Of a stretch of DNA of 36,288 nt, positions 1 through 7,213 are shown piece after piece (the stretch's first letter is position 1; every line of letters starts with the position of its first letter). The translations under genes and the position numbers were made by a program. A model generated the notes under the pieces. That model ran no database searches, was not told the DNA's origin, and saw only the letters and a list, made by a program, of their open reading frames with translations. This stretch comes from an uncultured Oscillospiraceae bacterium (GTDB lineage Bacteria; Bacillota; Clostridia; Oscillospirales; Oscillospiraceae): assembly GCA_910588635.1 (NCBI GenBank), contig CAJUPW010000028.1, positions 1-36,288 of the forward strand, read 5' to 3'.

Positions 1-267
1 GTCCGGCACATAGCGTCCAGTGATCCGCCTCCGCCTAAATAGTCCTCCACTGCCTCCAGCTTCAGCGAAGATGGGTAACGGGTAAAACCCTTCTTCGGAT
101 ACAGACCCGCCGCCCCCTCCGTCTGATACTTTCGCAGCCACGCCTGAAAGGTACTCAATCGTATACCCAATTCTTCCCGTATCTGTGTGCTGCCCTTTCG
201 CATTTCCAGATAATCTTCCACTGCCTGTATTTTTTCCTCTGGTCCTATTTTCCCTTTTAAGCTCATG
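1..267 (-). CDS. IS3-type transposase OrfA, helix-turn-helix protein (partial, runs off left edge)
   Basis: Reading leftward from the ATG at 267 gives 88 or more residues starting MSLKGKIGPEEKIQAVEDYL and continuing with a helix-turn-helix (residues about 25-55, STQIREELGIRLSTFQAWLR) and a linker AAGLYPKKG. This layout is typical of the OrfA/HTH protein of IS3-group (IS150-like) elements, which binds the IS ends and is joined to the integrase OrfB by frameshifting. The frame is open to base 1, so the C-terminus and OrfB lie outside the window. A GGGGGAG ribosome site lies about 9 nt before the ATG. The IS end is probably at 330 (separate entry). The family call is by pattern recognition; an IS630-like HTH protein is the alternative. 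Confidence 0.72.
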
Positions 268-330
268 ATAATTGCTCCCCCATTTCGACAGTTTTGTTTT
301 TTCACTGTCTACTTTAGAGGGAGCATATCA
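268..330 (-). mobile_element. Putative end of the IS3-type insertion sequence
   Basis: Read leftward from 330, the sequence starts TGATATGCTCCCTCTAAAGT and continues into GTAGACAGTG before the transposase start. IS3-family elements begin with TG and carry a 20-30 bp terminal inverted repeat in this position. Only one end is in the window, so neither the partner repeat nor a target duplication can be checked. The exact boundary (330, give or take a few bases) is an inference. Confidence 0.5.
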
Positions 331-339
331 GTGCGTAGC

Positions 340-363
340 ACCGCCGCTTGCGGCGGCTTTATT
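340..363. terminator. GC hairpin between the chemoreceptor gene and the IS end
   Basis: CCGCCG (341-346) and CGGCGG (351-356) form a perfect stem around CTTG. On the plus strand it is followed by CTTTATT. On the minus strand it lies 17 bases past the stop of the chemoreceptor gene but has no U-run: the sequence continues TGCTACGCAC into the IS. It probably ended the chemoreceptor operon before the IS arrived. It could also terminate plus-strand read-through. Confidence 0.4.
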
Positions 364-372
364 CCACGGCCT

Positions 373-1959
373 CTACAGATTGGCAAACACGTCCATCTGC
401 TTTTGCAGCTCGCCCACAATCTCTTGATTTGTATCCATTCGTGCGGTGATACCGGCCATATCGTCCACCAGCATGCGGGTGCTGCCGGCTGCGCCGGTGA
501 GGCCGGAGGCCGCGCCATCAATAGCTCCGGAGATGCTGGAGATGGAGGCGGCAATTTCGTCCATGGCGGTTTTCAGCCGCCCCGCCCTGTCGTTGAACTC
601 CTCCATGGCGTGACCAATATAGGCGGAATCCTCCCGGTACTGCTTGCCGGCCTGGACAGTCCGCTCCAGCTGGTCTATGACGGCCTGACTCAGATAATCG
701 GCCAGCTCCCGGGCGCTGCTGGCCAGATATTCCACCGCCCCCGTAACCACGCCGCTGACCTCCTGGATGTTGCTGGCGGTTTCGGCGCAGGAGTCGGCCA
801 GCTTGTGCACCTCCTGGGCCACAATGGAAAATCCAGCTCCCGCCGCACCGGCCCGGGCCGCTTCGATGGAAGCGTTGACGGCAATGAGGTTGGTGGAGGA
901 TGAGATATCAAGAATGTCCTTGGTCAGGGAGCGGATCTGCTCCACATTCCGGCTCTTCTCAATGGCCTGATCCAGCATGGCCATGATATCTGCCGTCTTG
1001 GAGCGAATCAGCTCCGTCTCACTATGGGCAGAGCGCTCCATCTCCTCGGCCCGCCTCCGCATTTCCGCAGAATACGCCGTGATTGCGGAGCATTCCTCCG
1101 CCATGCTCTGGGTGTCCCCCTGGGTGCCGGCGGCGTTGGTGCTGATGGCGGAGGTGCTGCCCGCGATCTCCTCCAGGGCGGCAGAGAGCTGCTCCGTGAG
1201 GCCGGAGAGATTCCGGACGCTGCCGTTGGAGGTCTGGGTCCGCTGGCGCACCTCTCCCACAACGCCGCTGATGCGCTCAGAGCTGTCCTTGAGGGTGCCC
1301 ATGGCGTCCCGAATGGGGGTGAGCACATATTTGCGGATGATCCGAAAAGCAGCCGCTACCAGGAAAATACCGACAGCCAGGGTGAAGGCGCTGGTGATGA
1401 GGGAAATGATGTAAACCAGAGTGAGCTTTCCGCGGGCCGCCTCCGCCCGGCTGCTGACAGACGCGGAGAGCGTGTCAATCGCCGCCTCCGCCGCGCCGCC
1501 CCAGCTGGCCACATCTCCGTTGGCTGTGGCGTAGGCATCCTGGGTTTTACTGTCGGCGCTGGCGCAGACCAGATGGACCAGAGCGTGCTTCAATTCCGTG
1601 TAGGCGCTCAGCAGAGACTGGTAGGAGCCCTCGTCCCCCGGAGAGACAAAGCTTTCATAGGCGCTCAGCTTTTCGTCCAGGGCAGCCTCCTCCGCCTTGA
1701 TCTCCTGTACCAGCCGGATCATGGTAGCATGGTCTGCCGCCACAATGTGGGACAGGGCCAGACGGTGTATGTTCATGACGGACTGCCGGATATCCTCCAG
1801 ATGCTCCTCACTGACCATGTACTCATCCACAATGGTCCCTGCGTTGGCGTGGACATTGTTGATGCTGAATACTGCCAAAATATTGGATAACAGCGCGATC
1901 AAGCCCAGCAGAACAATGGGTAGGGCCAGGCGCTGCTGTAGTGTCAGCCTGCCTTTCAT
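373..1959 (-). CDS. Methyl-accepting chemotaxis protein
   Basis: About 528 residues. This is a transmembrane chemoreceptor that would signal to CheA/CheW. It has a first membrane segment at about residues 8-33, an extracytoplasmic helical region to about 180 (four-helix-bundle type by composition), a second membrane segment at about 183-207, and a long cytoplasmic coiled coil. The signalling tip reads NLIAVNASIEAARAGAAGAG followed by FSIVAQEVHKLAD, the conserved MCP hairpin. A HAMP domain is weak: only the LTPI entry is obvious. The ATG at 1974 is possible, but GGGAGG sits inside that reading frame 7 nt before the ATG at 1959, which is therefore preferred. Its start lies 28 nt after the stop of the solute-binding protein gene, so the two are probably co-transcribed and the receptor may sense the loaded binding protein. 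The ligand is unknown. Confidence 0.92.
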   Translation of the reverse strand: MKGRLTLQQRLALPIVLLGLIALLSNILAVFSINNVHANAGTIVDEYMVSEEHLEDIRQSVMNIHRLALSHIVAADHATMIRLVQEIKAEEAALDEKLSAYESFVSPGDEGSYQSLLSAYTELKHALVHLVCASADSKTQDAYATANGDVASWGGAAEAAIDTLSASVSSRAEAARGKLTLVYIISLITSAFTLAVGIFLVAAAFRIIRKYVLTPIRDAMGTLKDSSERISGVVGEVRQRTQTSNGSVRNLSGLTEQLSAALEEIAGSTSAISTNAAGTQGDTQSMAEECSAITAYSAEMRRRAEEMERSAHSETELIRSKTADIMAMLDQAIEKSRNVEQIRSLTKDILDISSSTNLIAVNASIEAARAGAAGAGFSIVAQEVHKLADSCAETASNIQEVSGVVTGAVEYLASSARELADYLSQAVIDQLERTVQAGKQYREDSAYIGHAMEEFNDRAGRLKTAMDEIAASISSISGAIDGAASGLTGAAGSTRMLVDDMAGITARMDTNQEIVGELQKQMDVFANL

Positions 1960-1987
1960 ACCATTTCCTCCCATATTGATGTTTGTT

Positions 1988-3223
1988 TTACCGCTCGCAC
2001 ACGCTCTCGGCCAGCCGGTCCAGCTGGATCTGAAGGGAGGCGCCAGAGGGGTTCCCCTGGGCCATACTGCCGGAAAACTCGGCTACAGGGTCCCAGAATT
2101 TTCCGCCCACCCGCTGGAGCTGAGAGTGATTGGATTGCTCCAGCAGAGCAGCAATGGCTGGGGACGCCTGGACCTCTGGGGAGTTGGCCGCATTGATGTT
2201 GGCCGGCCCCTGGCCCCGCAACTCAAAGCGCAGGCGCTGGTTCTCCTCGCTGACGATCCACTCCGCCAGCCGCGCCGCCCAGTCCGGGTGACGGGAGTAG
2301 GCGTTCACGCCGATGAGCTTGCAGCCGGAGAAGGAGGCCATCTGCACCTGCTGTCCCGCGCAGGTGTAGGTGGGCAGCTTGGCCGCCCCCATGTCGTCTC
2401 CCCATGCCTCCTTCACAGCCACTGCATTCCACACACCACTGACGCCGGCGATGACAGAGCCGTCCTGCACGCCGGTGAGGAACGCCGTGTCCGTCCGGTT
2501 GGAGAAGGCCGGGCTGGCCGCGATGTCCAGCATGGCCTGGGCCACATCCACCCCGCAGATGGGACCATCTGTGCTGTTCCAGGTGCAGTAGTTGGTCAGA
2601 CCGTCCTCGTTCAGCCCGACTTCCAATCCGGTGTTGCCGAAGAAGGCGTAGACATACCACGCGGAGGACCAGTCCATAGACACCATTCGTCCGGCCTGGG
2701 CGGCCGTCTCCAATATCCGATCCAGACGCTGGACGTCCGCCTCTGTGAAATAGGATTTGTTGTAGTACAGGAAATAGCCGTTATCCGCGGTAAGGGGATA
2801 GGCGTAGAGCGTGTTCTCCACACTGGCCGCCTCCGCCGCTGCGGGGAGGGAGGCGCTTTGAATGGCCGCGCTGTCGGCGATCGGGTCCAGTCCGCCGGCG
2901 GCGGCCAGCGCGGATACCTGGTCATCAGCGAAGGCGAACACGTCCGCGCCCCCCTCCAGATCGCCCAGCAGAGCGTCCTTGCAGTTGGACTCACTCTGGG
3001 GCTGGTAGGTAATCTGGAAGCTGGCCTGGCCGGCGTAATGGGCCTGAAATGAAGCAAAAATCTCCTGAAGCAATGCCTCATCCTCCTCCGCGCCCCACAC
3101 CGTCAGAGCAATGGTCTTATCTGCCGGCGGGCTGTCCTTGGGGAGCTGCTTCTGCTTTCCACAGGCAGACGGCAGGAGCAATAAACAGGCGGATAACACG
3201 AAAAGGAAAAGCCGTCTCATCAT
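1988..3223 (-). CDS. Extracellular solute-binding lipoprotein (sugar-type ABC family)
   Basis: 411 residues. The signal peptide MMRRLFLFVLSACLLLLPSAC ends in a lipobox (LPSAC, Cys21), so the protein should be lipid-anchored outside the membrane. The body has features of family-1 (maltodextrin-like) binding proteins: TIALTVWGAEEDEALLQEIF near the N-terminus, ADVFAFADDQVSALAAAGGL at about 92-111, YAYPLTADNGYFLYYNKSYF at about 141-160, and AARLAEWIVSEENQRLRFE near the C-terminus. No permease or ATPase gene lies beside it; the downstream partner is a chemoreceptor. This suggests sensing, or service to a transporter elsewhere. GGGAGG lies about 12 nt before the ATG. The promoter is given separately. 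The sugar or other substrate cannot be told from sequence. Confidence 0.85.
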   Translation of the reverse strand: MMRRLFLFVLSACLLLLPSACGKQKQLPKDSPPADKTIALTVWGAEEDEALLQEIFASFQAHYAGQASFQITYQPQSESNCKDALLGDLEGGADVFAFADDQVSALAAAGGLDPIADSAAIQSASLPAAAEAASVENTLYAYPLTADNGYFLYYNKSYFTEADVQRLDRILETAAQAGRMVSMDWSSAWYVYAFFGNTGLEVGLNEDGLTNYCTWNSTDGPICGVDVAQAMLDIAASPAFSNRTDTAFLTGVQDGSVIAGVSGVWNAVAVKEAWGDDMGAAKLPTYTCAGQQVQMASFSGCKLIGVNAYSRHPDWAARLAEWIVSEENQRLRFELRGQGPANINAANSPEVQASPAIAALLEQSNHSQLQRVGGKFWDPVAEFSGSMAQGNPSGASLQIQLDRLAESVCER

Positions 3224-3254
3224 AGTTTACCATTCCTCCCATAAATTCGGAGGT

Positions 3255-3283
3255 ATTATAGCATTTTATGTCCTTGATTTCAA
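3255..3283 (-). promoter_or_regulatory. Sigma-A promoter of the binding protein/chemoreceptor operon
   Basis: On the minus strand TTGAAA (3283-3278) and TATAAT (3260-3255) are separated by exactly 17 bases. Transcription would start near 3248, giving a leader of about 25 nt that contains GGGAGG. Confidence 0.7.
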
Positions 3284-3346
3284 CTGGCAAAGCGGCAAAA
3301 AATATTGGGGCAGCTTTTAGTGTGAAAGATACCCGGATAAAAGGTA

Positions 3347-3412
3347 ATGCTTTCCGCCTGTCTGGCCCCGGAACCGGAGATCGTCATTGTCAACGAGCCC
3401 ACCCGGGGGCTT
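3347..3412 (+). pseudogene. Fragment of a sugar ABC-transporter ATPase (Walker B region)
   Basis: Twenty-two codons read MLSACLAPEPEIVIVNEPTR followed by GL. This matches the end of the signature helix and the Walker B block of sugar-type ABC ATPases (usually LA..LAP.P.IVI.DEPTRGID). The Walker B aspartate is Asn here, and the family's continuation (IDVGAK) is lost after RGL. The same frame then runs into the phosphotriesterase remnant. No rest of the gene is seen on either side, so this is debris, not a gene. The match is short and rests on my memory of the family. Confidence 0.55.
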
Positions 3413-3427
3413 TTCAAGAGGTGTAAT

Positions 3428-3547
3428 ATGAAAAAAATACAGACGGTCACTGGACCGGTTGACTCTGAAAACTTGGGCTTTTGTCAAAGCCATGAGCATC
3501 TTTGCATTTGGGATGGGCAGTCCGCCCGGTGCAATCCGGCCCTGTGA
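3428..3547 (+). pseudogene. N-terminal remnant of a phosphotriesterase-family gene
   Basis: From the ATG at 3428 the frame reads MKKIQTVTGPVDSENLGFCQ, then SHEHLCIWDGQSARCNPAL, then stop. The start (IQTVTGPI...LG) and the SHEHL metal-binding motif (HxH) are typical of the N-terminus of phosphotriesterase-like amidohydrolases, which normally have about 300-350 residues. Only 39 remain, so the gene is truncated. It directly follows the ABC ATPase fragment. Together they suggest a lost sugar or carbon uptake locus at the left boundary of the restriction island. Confidence 0.6.
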
Positions 3548-3685
3548 AATGTTAATATGAAAGGTTGGCGACTCATAGGCTAATCGCCACACTGGCCCAA
3601 AACGTCCAAACCGCATTTGAATATTTGAACTCGCACATCAGCGCATGTTTGATAGCATGACAGCCAATGGTCTGGAAAATTTTCG
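3548..3685. other. Gene-free stretch left of the restriction operon
   Basis: No gene is supported here. On the plus strand a 34-codon open stretch (3556-3660) ends LIATLAQNVQTAFEYLNSHI, SACLIA, stop. It has protein-like composition but no start and no family that I recognise. It may be more gene debris, in keeping with the two remnants just upstream. Confidence 0.3.
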
Positions 3686-3714
3686 TTGCGGAAGCCACAA
3701 AAATAATGTATGCT
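3686..3714 (+). promoter_or_regulatory. Promoter of the hsdMSR operon
   Basis: TTGCGG (3686-3691) and TATGCT (3709-3714) are 17 bases apart. The start point would be near 3721, followed by a 36-nt leader with GGAGGG at 3745-3750, six bases before the hsdM ATG. Confidence 0.6.
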
Positions 3715-3756
3715 TAGAGGGAACTATGGTGAAACCGCACGGATGGAGGGATAATC

Positions 3757-5325
3757 ATGGCTGACATGAAGAAAGAACAGGAACGCGACGAGCTCCACCG
3801 GGCAATCTGGGCGATTGCTGATGAGCTGCGAGGTGCGGTGGACGGTTGGGATTTTAAGAACTATGTCTTGGGGACGATGTTCTACCGCTATATATCGGAA
3901 AATTTGGAGAGCTACATCAATTGCGGCGAGTGGGATGCGGGAAACACAGATTTCCGGTATGCGGATATGCCTGACGCCGAGGCAGAGGAGGCGCGGGCCG
4001 GACTGGTGGAGGAAAAGGGCTTTTTCATTCTGCCCAGCGAGTTATTCTGCAATGTCAGAAAGAACGCGCCTCAGGATGAAAACCTGAACGAGACCCTGGA
4101 GACAGTTTTCCGCCATATTGAGGAATCTGCCAAGGGCAGCCAGTCCGAGAGTAGCTTCGCGGGGCTGTTTGATGACTATGACGTCAACAGCAACAAGCTG
4201 GGCGCAACAGTGGCCAAACGGAACGAAAAGCTGGTCAAGCTGTTAAACGGCGTGGCGGAGATGAATCTGGGCGAGGTAAAAGATCACGATATTGATGCAT
4301 TTGGCGACGCCTATGAATATCTCATGACTATGTATGCCTCCAACGCGGGAAAATCCGGCGGCGAGTTCTTCACTCCCGCTGATGTGTCCGAGCTGCTGAC
4401 CCGCCTTGGAACCGTAGGCAAAACGGAGATCAACAAGGTCTATGATCCCGCCTGCGGTTCCGGCTCCCTGCTGCTGAAGGCGGAAAAGGTGCTGGGGCGG
4501 GATGCTATCCGAAACGGTTTCTATGGGCAGGAAATTAATATCACGACTTACAACCTCTGCCGCATCAATATGTTCCTCCACGATGTGGGTTTTGATAAAT
4601 TTGATATCGCCTGTGAAGACACTCTGACCGCACCCCAGCACTGGGATGACGAGCCCTTTGAGCTGATTGTCTCCAATCCTCCGTACTCCATCAAATGGGC
4701 GGGGGATGATGACCCCATTCTGATCAATGACCCTCGTTTTTCTCCCGCCGGGGTGCTGGCGCCAAAGTCAAAGGCTGACCTGGCTTTTATCATGCACTCC
4801 CTGTCTTGGCTGGCCTCCAATGGGACGGCGGCTATCGTCTGCTTCCCCGGCATCATGTACCGGGGCGGCGCGGAGCAGAAAATCCGCAAGTATCTGGTGG
4901 ACAACAACTTCATCGACTGCGTGATACAGCTCCCGGCCAACCTGTTCTTCGGGACAAGCATCGCCACCTGTATTATGGTGCTGAAAAAGGGCAAGACGGA
5001 CAACAAAGTGTTGTTTATTGATGCCTCCGGCGAGTGCGTCAAGGTGACGAACAACAACCGGCTGACGGCGGAGAACATCCAGCGCATCATGTCTGTATTT
5101 GCCGGGCGGGAAGAAATCAAGCACTTCTCTCATTTGGCAGAGTATGTGGAAATCGTGGAGAATAACTACAATCTGTCCGTGTCTGCCTATGTGGAGGCGG
5201 AGGACACCCGGGAGAAAATCGACATTGTGAAGCTCAACGCCGAAATTGAGGAAATCGTGGCGCGGGAGCAGGTTTTGCGGGATGAGATTGCAAGGATTAT
5301 TGCAGAAATTGAGGTAGGAACATGA
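3757..5325 (+). CDS. hsdM: Type I restriction-modification DNA methyltransferase subunit HsdM
   Basis: 522 residues, the usual size. It transfers a methyl group from S-adenosylmethionine to adenine N6 in the sequence chosen by HsdS, and works in the M2S methylase or the R2M2S restriction complex. An N-terminal HsdM helical domain (about 10-170, RAIWAIADELRGAVDGWDFK) leads to GGEFFTP (201-207), the SAM-binding loop DPACGSG (230-236) and the catalytic NPPY (307-310). GGAGGG lies 6 nt before the ATG. The stop overlaps the hsdS start (ATGA), so translation is coupled. Base composition is lower in GC than the flanking envelope and signalling genes, in keeping with acquisition by transfer. With the neighbouring HsdS and HsdR it looks like a type IC (EcoR124I-like) system. 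Confidence 0.97.
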   Translation: MADMKKEQERDELHRAIWAIADELRGAVDGWDFKNYVLGTMFYRYISENLESYINCGEWDAGNTDFRYADMPDAEAEEARAGLVEEKGFFILPSELFCNVRKNAPQDENLNETLETVFRHIEESAKGSQSESSFAGLFDDYDVNSNKLGATVAKRNEKLVKLLNGVAEMNLGEVKDHDIDAFGDAYEYLMTMYASNAGKSGGEFFTPADVSELLTRLGTVGKTEINKVYDPACGSGSLLLKAEKVLGRDAIRNGFYGQEINITTYNLCRINMFLHDVGFDKFDIACEDTLTAPQHWDDEPFELIVSNPPYSIKWAGDDDPILINDPRFSPAGVLAPKSKADLAFIMHSLSWLASNGTAAIVCFPGIMYRGGAEQKIRKYLVDNNFIDCVIQLPANLFFGTSIATCIMVLKKGKTDNKVLFIDASGECVKVTNNNRLTAENIQRIMSVFAGREEIKHFSHLAEYVEIVENNYNLSVSAYVEAEDTREKIDIVKLNAEIEEIVAREQVLRDEIARIIAEIEVGT

Positions 5326-6509
5326 GCAGGCTGGAGGAATTGATTGCAGAGCTTTGCCCTAACGGGGTGGAGTATAAAAAACTGGGTGATATTGCGGCCA
5401 TTTCAAGAGGCGGTAATCTGCAAAAGAAAGACTTCTGTGCAGAAGGCGTTCCTTGCATTCACTATGGACAAATCTATACAAGATACGGACTGTTTGCCGA
5501 TAGGACTTTCACTTTTATTAGCGAGGACTGCGCCAAAAAGCAAAAGATAGCATATCCCAATGACATTGTTATGGCTGTTACGAGTGAAAATATCGAGGAT
5601 ATATGCAAATGCGTGGCTTGGTTAGGTGAAAGCACGATTGCAGTCAGCGGACACACAGCTATTATTCATCATAGCCAGAACGCCAAATACCTGACCTACT
5701 ACTTTCATACTCAAATGTTTGCTACACAAAAGAGGAGACTTGCCCATGGCACGAAGGTAATGGAAGTTACGCCGGATACCTTAAACTCAGTAATCGTCCC
5801 CATCCCCCCTCTGCAAGTGCAGAGTGAAATTGTCAAGATTCTTGACAATTTCACGGAGCTTACAGCGGAGCTTACAGCGGAGCTTACAGCGGAGCTTACA
5901 GCGAGAAGGAAGCAGTATGAATACTATCGCGACAAGCTGCTGACCTTCGATGTCCTCGGGGGGGGGGCGAGTGACTGCGTATGGAGGACACTTGGAGACG
6001 TTGCAAATATTTCGAGAGGCGTGCGTGTTGTCAGAAGCCAGCTTGGAACAGATGGGAAATATCCTGTTTTTCAGAATAGTATGACTCCTTTGGGCTACCA
6101 CGAAAAAAGTAACTGCCTAGCAAATACAACTTTTGTTATTGGTGCTGGTGCCGCAGGTGAAATTGGATACAGCCGAACCGATTTTTGGGCGGCTGATGAT
6201 TGTTTTTATTTAAACTGTTCAGATACTTTAAATAGTCGATATGTTTATTATGCTCTCCTGTGCCAACAACAATATATTAGTTCAAAGGTACGGCGTTCAA
6301 GTGTTCCACGACTATCGCGCTCTGTCATTGAAAGTATAGTTATTCCAATCCCACCAACTGATGTTCAACAATACATTGTTAATATCCTAGACCGCTTTGA
6401 CGCCCTTTGCAACGATCTGACCTCCGGCCTGCCCGCCGAGATTGCGGCGCGGAAAAAACAGTATGAGTACTACCGGGACAGACTGCTGACCTTTCAGGAA
6501 AGGACATGA
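5322..6509 (+). CDS. hsdS: Type I restriction-modification specificity subunit HsdS
   Basis: 395 residues. It sets the bipartite DNA target of the methylase and nuclease. There are two target-recognition domains: TRD1 (about 1-165, opening VEYKKLGDIAAISRGGNLQK) and TRD2 (about 220-370, opening VWRTLGDVANISRGVRVVRS). Each is followed by a conserved helix ending QYEYYRDKLLTF (to 209) or QYEYYRDRLLTF. The central helix carries four perfect ELTA repeats (179-194), like the TAEL repeats of EcoR124I, where copy number sets the spacer between half-sites. A run of ten G (codons 213-215) lies between the spacer and TRD2. The present length keeps the frame open; nine or eleven G would end the protein after TRD1. 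The start overlaps the hsdM stop (ATGA). Confidence 0.96.
   Translation: MSRLEELIAELCPNGVEYKKLGDIAAISRGGNLQKKDFCAEGVPCIHYGQIYTRYGLFADRTFTFISEDCAKKQKIAYPNDIVMAVTSENIEDICKCVAWLGESTIAVSGHTAIIHHSQNAKYLTYYFHTQMFATQKRRLAHGTKVMEVTPDTLNSVIVPIPPLQVQSEIVKILDNFTELTAELTAELTAELTARRKQYEYYRDKLLTFDVLGGGASDCVWRTLGDVANISRGVRVVRSQLGTDGKYPVFQNSMTPLGYHEKSNCLANTTFVIGAGAAGEIGYSRTDFWAADDCFYLNCSDTLNSRYVYYALLCQQQYISSKVRRSSVPRLSRSVIESIVIPIPPTDVQQYIVNILDRFDALCNDLTSGLPAEIAARKKQYEYYRDRLLTFQERT
5856..5903 (+). repeat. Tandem 12-bp repeat x4 (ELTA) in the hsdS central spacer
   Basis: The unit GAGCTTACAGCG occurs four times without mismatch and in frame. Gain or loss of one unit adds or removes four residues without shifting the frame. 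In EcoR124I versus its derivative EcoR124/3 (established), one extra TAEL copy lengthens the non-specific spacer of the DNA target by one base. Confidence 0.95.
5958..5967 (+). repeat. Homopolymer G(10) tract in hsdS
   Basis: Ten consecutive G bases lie just before TRD2. Slipped-strand replication at such tracts is a standard cause of phase variation. With eleven G the frame reaches a TGA within three codons (GGC GAG TGA). With nine it stops about 40 codons later, near 6080. Either change would leave a half-subunit with TRD1 and the central helix. The exact count should be checked against raw reads, because homopolymers are prone to sequencing error. Confidence 0.85.
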
Positions 6510-6511
6510 AC

Positions 6512-7192
6512 ATGGGAAAAGAGAAAAAAGCTGGGGTAATCTATATTCTGACAAATCCGTCCTTCCCGGATTATGTGAAGATAGGCTATGCGACAGACAT
6601 TGAAAAGAGATTGGCACAGCTCAATCGAAGCGAGTGCATCCCTTTTGCATTCCGGGTCTATGCGATTTACGAGGTATCGGCCCCACTGCAAGACAGAGAA
6701 CTGCATAGCTTGATCGACCGCCTGAACCCGGAACTGAGGGCCATTGATACTTTTGATGGAAAAACCAGAACAAAGGAATTTTACGCTATGTCCGCTGAGG
6801 ACGCCTACGCGCTTTTGGAGAGCATCGCCAAGCTCAGCGGCACCATAGATAAGCTGCGGCGGCTAACGCCGGAGGGACACGAGGTTTTGGATGAGGAAGT
6901 GGCCGCCGAGGTTCAGGCTGAGGCAAAAGAGCGAAAGGCCCCATTTTCTTTTTTTAAATGCGGAATTGAACCTGGAGCCGAGATTGTTCTGGTTGGCCGT
7001 TCTGATATTGTCGCTACGGTAAGTGACGACCGCCAGATCAAGTATGGGGGACAGACGTATTCCCTATCCTCTCTTGCGCAGAAAATATTGCAGACATCTT
7101 ATCCGCTTCAAGGTCCCGTCCACTGGACCTATCAGGGGAAAAAGCTACGCGATATCCGTGAGGAAAGGGAAGCGCAAGGCCTTTATCAATAG
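6512..7192 (+). CDS. GIY-YIG (T5orf172-type) nuclease-domain protein inside the hsd operon
   Basis: About 226 residues. The N-terminus, GVIYILTNPSFPDYVKIGYA and then TDIEKRLAQLN, matches the T5orf172 branch of the GIY-YIG fold, in which GIY and YIG appear as VIY and VKIG. It is followed by a helical middle part and a C-terminal block from about 165 on, with RQIKYGGQTYSLSSLAQKIL and VHWTYQGKKLRDI. That block resembles the small DUF4357/RAMA-like domains often found on restriction-associated proteins. The likely role is a nuclease or DNA-modification reader accompanying the type I system; this is inference. AGGAAAGGA (6496-6504) fits the ATG at 6512 better than the one at 6506, which overlaps the hsdS stop. 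The gene is co-directional and tightly packed between hsdS and hsdR. Confidence 0.75.
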   Translation: MGKEKKAGVIYILTNPSFPDYVKIGYATDIEKRLAQLNRSECIPFAFRVYAIYEVSAPLQDRELHSLIDRLNPELRAIDTFDGKTRTKEFYAMSAEDAYALLESIAKLSGTIDKLRRLTPEGHEVLDEEVAAEVQAEAKERKAPFSFFKCGIEPGAEIVLVGRSDIVATVSDDRQIKYGGQTYSLSSLAQKILQTSYPLQGPVHWTYQGKKLRDIREEREAQGLYQ

Positions 7193-7213
7193 CTGGACTG
7201 ATGAGGTGAAACC

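Noticed and set aside
3317..3616. 99-codon minus-strand frame left of hsdM
   Set aside because: The opposite strand carries recognisable gene remnants here, and the minus frame shows no family features or promoter.
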